Assembly (NCBI GenBank): GCA_037178975.1
Contig: JASJZH010000004.1
Coordinates: forward strand, 7,130,001-7,194,000
Direction: 5' to 3'
DNA: 64,000 nucleotides
From: Oscheius tipulae
Lineage: Eukaryota > Nematoda > Chromadorea > Rhabditida > Rhabditidae
Below the pieces are notes generated by a model, which worked only from the letters and a program-made list of their open reading frames with translations, searched no databases and was not told the origin of the DNA. This document shows positions 58,595 to 64,000 of the stretch, piece by piece. Position 1 is the first letter of the stretch, and each line of letters begins with the position of its first letter. Both the position numbers and the translations under genes were made by a program.

Positions 58595-60268
58595 ATGGCA
58601 GCCAAAGCCGGTAAGTCCCTTATTTTTCCTGATCATTGTCCTTTTCAGGAAACGTTTTCATCGTCGGAGCGAAGAGAACCGCTTTTGGTACCTTCGGAGG
58701 ATCTTTGAAAGGCTTTACAGCCACAGATCTTGCCGAACATGCCTCCAGAGCAGCGCTCAATCAGGCCTCAGTGGCTCCGGAAAACGTGGATCACGTTGTC
58801 ATTGGTAATCCTCTGAACAGATTCAATGAAACGGGGATGTTTAGGAAACGTTATACAGTCGTCCTCTGACGCTGCTTACCTTTCTCGACACGTCGGTCTC
58901 AGAATCGGACTGCCAGCCACAGTTCCGGCTGTGACAGTCAACAGACTCTGTGGATCAGGTTTCCAGAGTATCGTTGACGGAATTCATGTGAGTCTACTCT
59001 CGGGGATCTAAAGATTGAATACATTTCCAGCAAATTCGAGCCGGAGAATCTAATATTGTGTTGGCTGGTGGTACTGAGAGTATGAGTCAGGCTCCTTTCG
59101 TCGTCAGAAACGTTCGTTTTGGAACTGCTCTGGGAGGCAAATACGAGGTAGGTCAACCATTCATTAGCATTTCAAATCTTGTTTAGTTCGAAGACAGCCT
59201 CTGGCAGGGTCTGACCGACCAGCACATCAAGACTCCGATGGGGATCACGGCCGAGAAGCTCGGAGCCATGTACAAAGTGACCAGACAAGAAGTCGACGAC
59301 TTTGCCTTGTCCAGCCAGACCAGAGCTCGATTGGGTAACTGTTTACTTCTTGTTTTGAGAGAAACAGTTACTTTTAGCTGCCAATGGAGGCTATTTCAAG
59401 AGTGAAATCTGTCCTGTTCAAATCAAGACCAAGAAAGGACCGGCCAGCTTCGAAATCGACGAGCACCCGAGAGAGACGACGGTCGAATCTCTTCAGAAAC
59501 TAAAGCCAGTCTTCCAGAAGGACGGTCTGGTAACTGCTGGAAACGCCTCGGTAGGTCTCTTTTGATTTTCCAGTAGTTGCAAGCCATGACGAGGCAAGAG
59601 ATCAGAACCCGTTAATCAACAGTTTGAAACAGTGCAGATTAACGAAGTTCGATCACTGTGTTGTTTTGAAACTACTAAACTCTTCAAGAACAAACGAAGA
59701 ATCTTTTGTTTCCGAACTCCAAAGCAACGACATAATCAAACAATTCCAGGGAGTCTGTGACGGTGCCGCCTCCCTCATCCTCGCCAGCGAGGAAGCTGTT
59801 CAGAAGTTCAAGCTGACACCTCTGGTCAGGGTCGTCGGCTACCATATTACCGGATGTGACCCTAACATCATGGGGATCGGACCTGTCGAGGCCATTCGTG
59901 GTCTCTGCAAGAAGACTGGAGTGGACTTGAAGGACGTGGACCTCGTCGAGGTTTGTAGTTATTTTCTTCTTTTAAGTTCAGTTACTATAGGTCAACGAGG
60001 CTTTCGCCGCCCAGGCTGTCGCTGTCCAGAAGGAACTCAAGGTTGAGAACGATCGTTATAACGTCAATGGAGGAGCTATCGCTATCGGACATCCTCTGGC
60101 CGCTTCCGGAGCCAGAATCTCTTCTCATCTGACCTACGAACTCAAGTATGTTCTCTGATTATCAATCAAAGCAATCAAAACTTCAGACGCCGTAACGTCC
60201 GCTACGGTATCGGCTCTGCCTGCATTGGAGGAGGACAGGGAATCGCCTTGCTGTTTGAGAGAGTCTAG
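58595..60268 (+). CDS. 3-ketoacyl-CoA thiolase (mitochondrial ACAA2 type)
   Basis: Exons join in frame from MAAKAG at 58595, then [27 protein letters not shown] from 58649. The active-site cysteine sits in [80 protein letters not shown] (base histidine) and [14 protein letters not shown] (second cysteine) follow. The segments [10 protein letters not shown]-like and [16 protein letters not shown] match the mitochondrial acetyl-CoA acyltransferase 2 group rather than cytosolic ACAT. The enzyme performs the last step of fatty-acid beta-oxidation. No long presequence is obvious, as in vertebrate ACAA2. Intron 59549-59752 is longest; the C-terminus is complete. Confidence 0.92.
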
Positions 60269-60387
60269 TGACATGTACAGTACGAGTAGAATGTGTGTTT
60301 GTTCTGGCTAAAGTTTATTATCGTTTGTACAGTTGATATGTGTTGCACAAAGAGTCGGAATGAGACCATGGTCAGAGAGTAAATGAG

Positions 60388-60798
60388 TTATCCGAGGAGT
60401 CCAGCTCCGAGTCCGACAGCTGATCCCACAGCTCCCATCGGGGTTCGGACTCCAAGGTTCTGGTTCCCGTAGAGACCAGGCTGTTGTCCTCCGTACTGTC
60501 CTCCATATTGGCCTCCATACTGCTGCTGTCCATACCCACCGTATTGCTGACCACCGTATCCTCCTTGCTGTCCGTAATAGCCGCCCTGCTGGCCATAACC
60601 TCCGTACTGCTGGCCTCCATACTGCTGTCCATAGGGGCTCATTCCCACTCCAGTATTGGCACGGGCTCCAACTCCAGCAGCTAAAAGTAGAATGTACTCA
60701 CGAATAAGTAAGGATATACCATTAAATCCGAGTCCTTGGTTCAGACCGAACTGGGCGGCGATTCCGGCGACGAGGCAGAGAGCAACAAAAAGTTTCAT
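60388..60798 (-). CDS. Gly/Tyr/Gln-rich secreted peptide precursor, 123 residues
   Basis: Two exons join in frame: 60720-60798 and 60388-60680. The signal peptide MKLFVALCLVAGIAAQ is followed by FGLNQGLGFN and then tandem GGQQYGGYGQQ-type repeats, ending GVRTPMGAVGSAVGLGAGLLG. Similar YGG-rich peptides in nematodes include cuticle-associated and antimicrobial precursors. There are no clear dibasic cleavage sites in the repeat, so a structural or antimicrobial role is only a guess. A TATA-like TTATAAG lies about 45 bases upstream. Confidence 0.75.
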   Translation of the reverse strand: MKLFVALCLVAGIAAQFGLNQGLGFNGISLLIREYILLLAAGVGARANTGVGMSPYGQQYGGQQYGGYGQQGGYYGQQGGYGGQQYGGYGQQQYGGQYGGQYGGQQPGLYGNQNLGVRTPMGAVGSAVGLGAGLLG

Positions 60799-61469
60799 TT
60801 TGAGAGAGTGTTGATGTGTTGTTCTGTCTCGACCACCACTTATAAGGGACGACCCGAAGCTGTGTAACAACGGACGTCACGGGTTAGGCGTCTCACTTCG
60901 GACATTCTCTGACCACTGAACTTTATCTGCCGTTTCCGAGCGGGTAGCACTCTTTCTTCGACCAATTCGACAAACAGATACGTCAAGAGGACGTTCGCTG
61001 ACGACTAATTTGTGAAAAACTAGAAAACAACAATTTGTTTGCGCCGTCCGACCGAAGTATTCGTTAGAAACTTTATTGTTCAAATACGTCCGTCTGTAAT
61101 CTACCCAGTTTTAAGTGTGTCTCATTCGAAGATCTTCTACTCTTGTTATAGTGAAGGCTCTCTGATGTGAGACTTTGTTCCTCTTGAAGAATTGAACGAT
61201 AGGACGACGAAGATCCTCATTGAGCACCAAGATAGCTATTCTGGAATCTTTCAGTAGGCCATGTGATACCTTTCCCATGCTTCGAACTTCCAGTCAATGA
61301 TTGTAAACTACCCCTCTAGGTCTATGTTGATCATGAGAAAACAATCCACTCTAATCCGAGCATTTTTGTTCAACCCAAATAATTTTCATTGAACAAAAGC
61401 TCAGGATGTTTTGTTGATAGTTGACAGAAATGGCTCACATGGTAGTCTGACAGCTGACATCGCGACGGG
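60799..61469. other. intergenic, promoter of GY-rich gene
   Basis: The minus-strand TATA-like site is at 60839-60847. The rest to 61469 has no supported gene. Confidence 0.45.
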
Positions 61470-63044
61470 TCAGTGAGCGAGACTCGAGACTATTCTGGAT
61501 ACTCTTTTCCATGCAATATCATCGAGTTGTGTGTTTGTACGCGATGTTTGTTGACCAAATGGCAAAAAAGCGAACACTTATCAATCATCTTTTGTGCCAA
61601 ATTTTTCTTCCAAAGACCCTGTGTAACAGACTCACCCATCTAAGATATGTGACCATTGCCAAGAGATGGAGAAACACAACAGATTCCACCACTTGGTATC
61701 GTACAGCTCAGACGTGTACTGTTGGTTAATGATGTCAAGGAAGAAGAAACTATCATGGATCGTTCCCTGCCAGAGTAGGCGAAAGTTGTTTCGAAGTCTC
61801 ATGTCAATGGTCCCGTTTCTTTTCCGCTTCTGAAAATCGGAGTTTGTGTCTTTCAAAATGAGTGAATTAATCGGCGACAATTGATCCGCGTCCGAGCCTA
61901 TTGTACTAAATGGGTCTCGACATTCCTAGAATTCCTAGACTCACTTGCAAAACATAGAGTCGACAGAATGTGCCGATATTGAGCAAAATAACAGTACAAA
62001 TCGTTATTTTCACCGGGATAGGAGTGCTGATCTCAATTATCCAATCTGAACAATCGTTCTCCCACGACCAAGTGGGAACGTCGAACCAGAACTCGCACTC
62101 TTCTGAATAAACTTTCTGTGACAGCTTCGAAAAAAACATACCTACGACCCATTGAGCAGTACTTAAGATCCCTATGAACCAGGCCACAAACAATTGAGCA
62201 AGAGTACATTTGGTTCCGCTGATGATCTTGTACAGACCGACGTGTAGACTGGCACTGAACCGATGAACAGCGAGGAATATTTGAACGAAAAGAATAGTCA
62301 AGTAGTAGGTACCCGTGGAGTTGGCAATGAAGTAACCAATAGACTTCGTAGGAATTTGGCGATTGCTGAAAAGGGATGAGTCTTTGCAATTTAATGGTTT
62401 TACGTGTCGCCTTCCGATACGATTTGGTGGAGACATATCCCTCTTTCAGAATTCCTTTCAACCTCTGTATTTCTACAATCGGAAGATTTCAAAACGTCTA
62501 ACTTGGGTAAATAACCATGGAGTGTTTGATTACAAGGACAATGAAAAGCAGTAGTCAAGACTGTACGGGCGAGATTAGAGGTTTTTTGTTTAGAAGCAGC
62601 GTTTCGTTGTGCTCTCAAATGGGACTAGAACAGGCTCTTAACACAGGTTTTGATATTTATCCTAGCCTATAATCTATCTTCCCGAAAGCTAATATCCAAT
62701 TACAAAGGGGAAACGTACCACAATATTGAAGGCGACGTGTAGAGCATAAAGATCAATAGAAGAATGCTGTTAGCCACACAGCGAGATATCCACAGTATTG
62801 CGAATGAGCCTCGAAATCGTCTGGTTCTCACAAGTTTGTGACAGTTCCAACAGTTAACAACAAATCCGAGAAGGGCTGGCTGAAGTTACTATACTTTACA
62901 ATCACACGAAGCCCTCACAAAGAAAATGAGAGCTGCAACCCAGGAATTTCGAGAGAGACGACAGTAGCGCGGATCGTTCGCGAAGGGATCTTCTTCCTCC
63001 TCCTCAGCCTGGTAGTCGTACCCAATTGGATCAGAAACATTCAT
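61470..63044 (-). CDS. seven-helix chemoreceptor, Srx-type
   Basis: Five exons join in frame: 62919-63044, 62719-62879, 61945-62365, 61636-61829 and (less sure) 61470-61494, giving 308 residues. An acidic N-terminus (AEEEEEDPFAND) precedes helix 1 (FPALLGFVVNC). WISRCVANSILLL, LTILFVQIFLAVHRFSA at helix 3, and RLRNNFRLLWQGTIHDSFFFLDI before helix 6 are visible. WWNLLCFSISWQWSHILDG leads to the last helix as in Srx receptors. The C-terminal exon adds only IVSSLAH, shorter than usual, so the 3' end may be truncated or misassigned. Expected role is chemoreception; ligand unknown. Confidence 0.75.
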
Positions 63045-64000
63045 ACAAACTTAGGCATTCGCCGTCGACATTCGCTCGATTACCAGGATATTTTGTGACG
63101 ACTGCAAAATTAATGGCTACAGGGTTGGAAGAGAGAAATCTGGTCTCAGGAAAAATGGTAAAGGTAAATAGGGCTAGAACTCTTGCAACAACGATGTTTG
63201 GCCAGGAGTTATGGGAAAAAGACAAATCAGATGACTGTGTACTCCAATTTCGGAAAATGAACACCAAACCACCAAAGGTAGATCCTAGAAATGCAACAAA
63301 TATGAAATTGCTTTAGAAATTGAGTATAATAGCTGTGTCAGGTATTTTTCGAACCTCGTATCTGTTCTATCAGCAAGAACTGAGAAACACCTGCTTTCGG
63401 TAAAAAGGACTGAACATGGTGATCATAATAAGCTCTGTACTTATCAGATTTGAAACGACCCGAAAAAGTCACAGCTCCGAGTGATTTAGGAAGCTTATCG
63501 AATAGTGAAAGTGTGGGTATAGTGACCTACCCGGAACCTCGCACAAATGTGTATTACTCTAGACGGAAACGGGAGCAATCAAAAGAGGCCAGAATTAGTT
63601 TCCATTCACCCGTGACTTATTGTTGCCTCTCAATCAAGAAAAATTGAAAGACACGATCTATCTAAAACATATTGTCAGCATCTTCTTTTGGATTTTGAGC
63701 AACAGGAGAGAAAATGGAGTCATTTCTATGAGTAGCTCATTCACCTCATAAGGAACAACTTGTGATCAAGGGGAAAGAAGAGTCGGACTGAAAGTGCACT
63801 GGGTCGACACAGCATGGTCTTACGCCCGTCGTACAAGGAACAAACCGATGGCAATTGAATACGGGCGAAAGTTAAAAAGATTGCTCTTAATTTCAGAGGG
63901 TGGAGCACAAAAAGTCATAAAAACATTCCGAAAAATGAAGACATTTTCTGATTTCCACTTGATCCCAATTTTATTCACGAGGAACGTCCTCCTTCAGCTA
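63045..64000. other. intergenic, possible Srx-like fragment
   Basis: On the minus strand around 63080-63300 a short open frame reads LGSTFGGLVFIFRN and NSWPNIVVARVLALFTF, which resembles helices 1-2 of an Srx receptor. The rest has no coherent exon. It may be a decayed paralogue of the adjacent Srx gene. Confidence 0.35.

Overview
This window is nuclear DNA from a nematode, most likely a rhabditid-like chromadorean. Four nematode-specific chemoreceptor families are present (Srh-, Str-, Srt- and Srx-type). Introns are mostly about 40-50 bp with TTTCAG-like 3' ends, and genes are densely packed on both strands with nesting inside introns. The genus cannot be fixed from sequence alone. All gene models were spliced by eye from reading frame, GT/AG (twice GC/AG) sites and family resemblance; they are not transcript supported.

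Layout: 1-3.7 kb is gene-poor and holds two fold-back elements. 3.7-5.8 kb is an SLC17-type MFS transporter (+). 6.0-7.3 kb is a synaptophysin-family protein (-). 7.9-9.35 kb is a secreted trypsin-like serine protease (-). 9.7-10.4 kb is an orphan secreted protein (+). 10.6-14.9 kb is a 21-exon receptor guanylyl cyclase (-). 16.0-16.4 kb is a small secreted EB-module protein, and 17.1-18.7 kb is a second trypsin-like protease ending in EB modules (+). 19.0-20.4 kb is an Srh-type GPCR (-). 20.7-21.3 kb is a secreted protein resembling plant self-incompatibility S1 proteins (-). 22.4-26.0 kb is 6-phosphogluconate dehydrogenase (-), whose 1.87-kb intron hosts an inositol polyphosphate 5-phosphatase on the opposite strand. 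27.6-29.0 kb is a decayed S-formylglutathione hydrolase interrupted by a palindrome-ended insertion. 29.5 kb carries a short Helitron-like repeat. A tiny-peptide gene pair lies at 30 and 36.6 kb. 31.2-32.7 kb is an Srt GPCR (+). 34.6-35.9 kb is a TSP1-repeat secreted protein (-). 36.9-38.3 kb is an unrecognised 312-residue protein (-). 38.6-40.2 kb is an Str GPCR (-). 40.2-43.3 kb is repeat-rich and intergenic. 43.3-46.9 kb is peroxisomal acyl-CoA oxidase (-), with a Cys/Ser/Gln-rich secreted gene nested in a GC-AG intron. 47.3-48.4 kb is a dead Helitron helicase. 49.0-53.4 kb is a lysosomal-type alpha-mannosidase (-) with a possible mucin-like tandem-repeat tail. 54.1-58.2 kb is the phosphorylase kinase beta subunit (+). 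58.6-60.3 kb is a mitochondrial-type 3-ketoacyl-CoA thiolase (+). 60.4-60.8 kb is a Gly/Tyr-rich secreted peptide (-). 61.5-63.0 kb is an Srx GPCR (-).

Functionally the window mixes carbohydrate and lipid metabolism (6PGD, ACOX, thiolase, phosphorylase kinase, mannosidase), neuronal sensing and signalling (GPCRs, guanylyl cyclase, synaptophysin, 5-phosphatase) and secreted cysteine-rich or protease genes. The most unusual items are the S1-like secreted gene, two opposite-strand nested genes, the mucin-tailed mannosidase model, the EB mini-gene beside an EB-tailed protease, and the layered decay of the esterase D copy.
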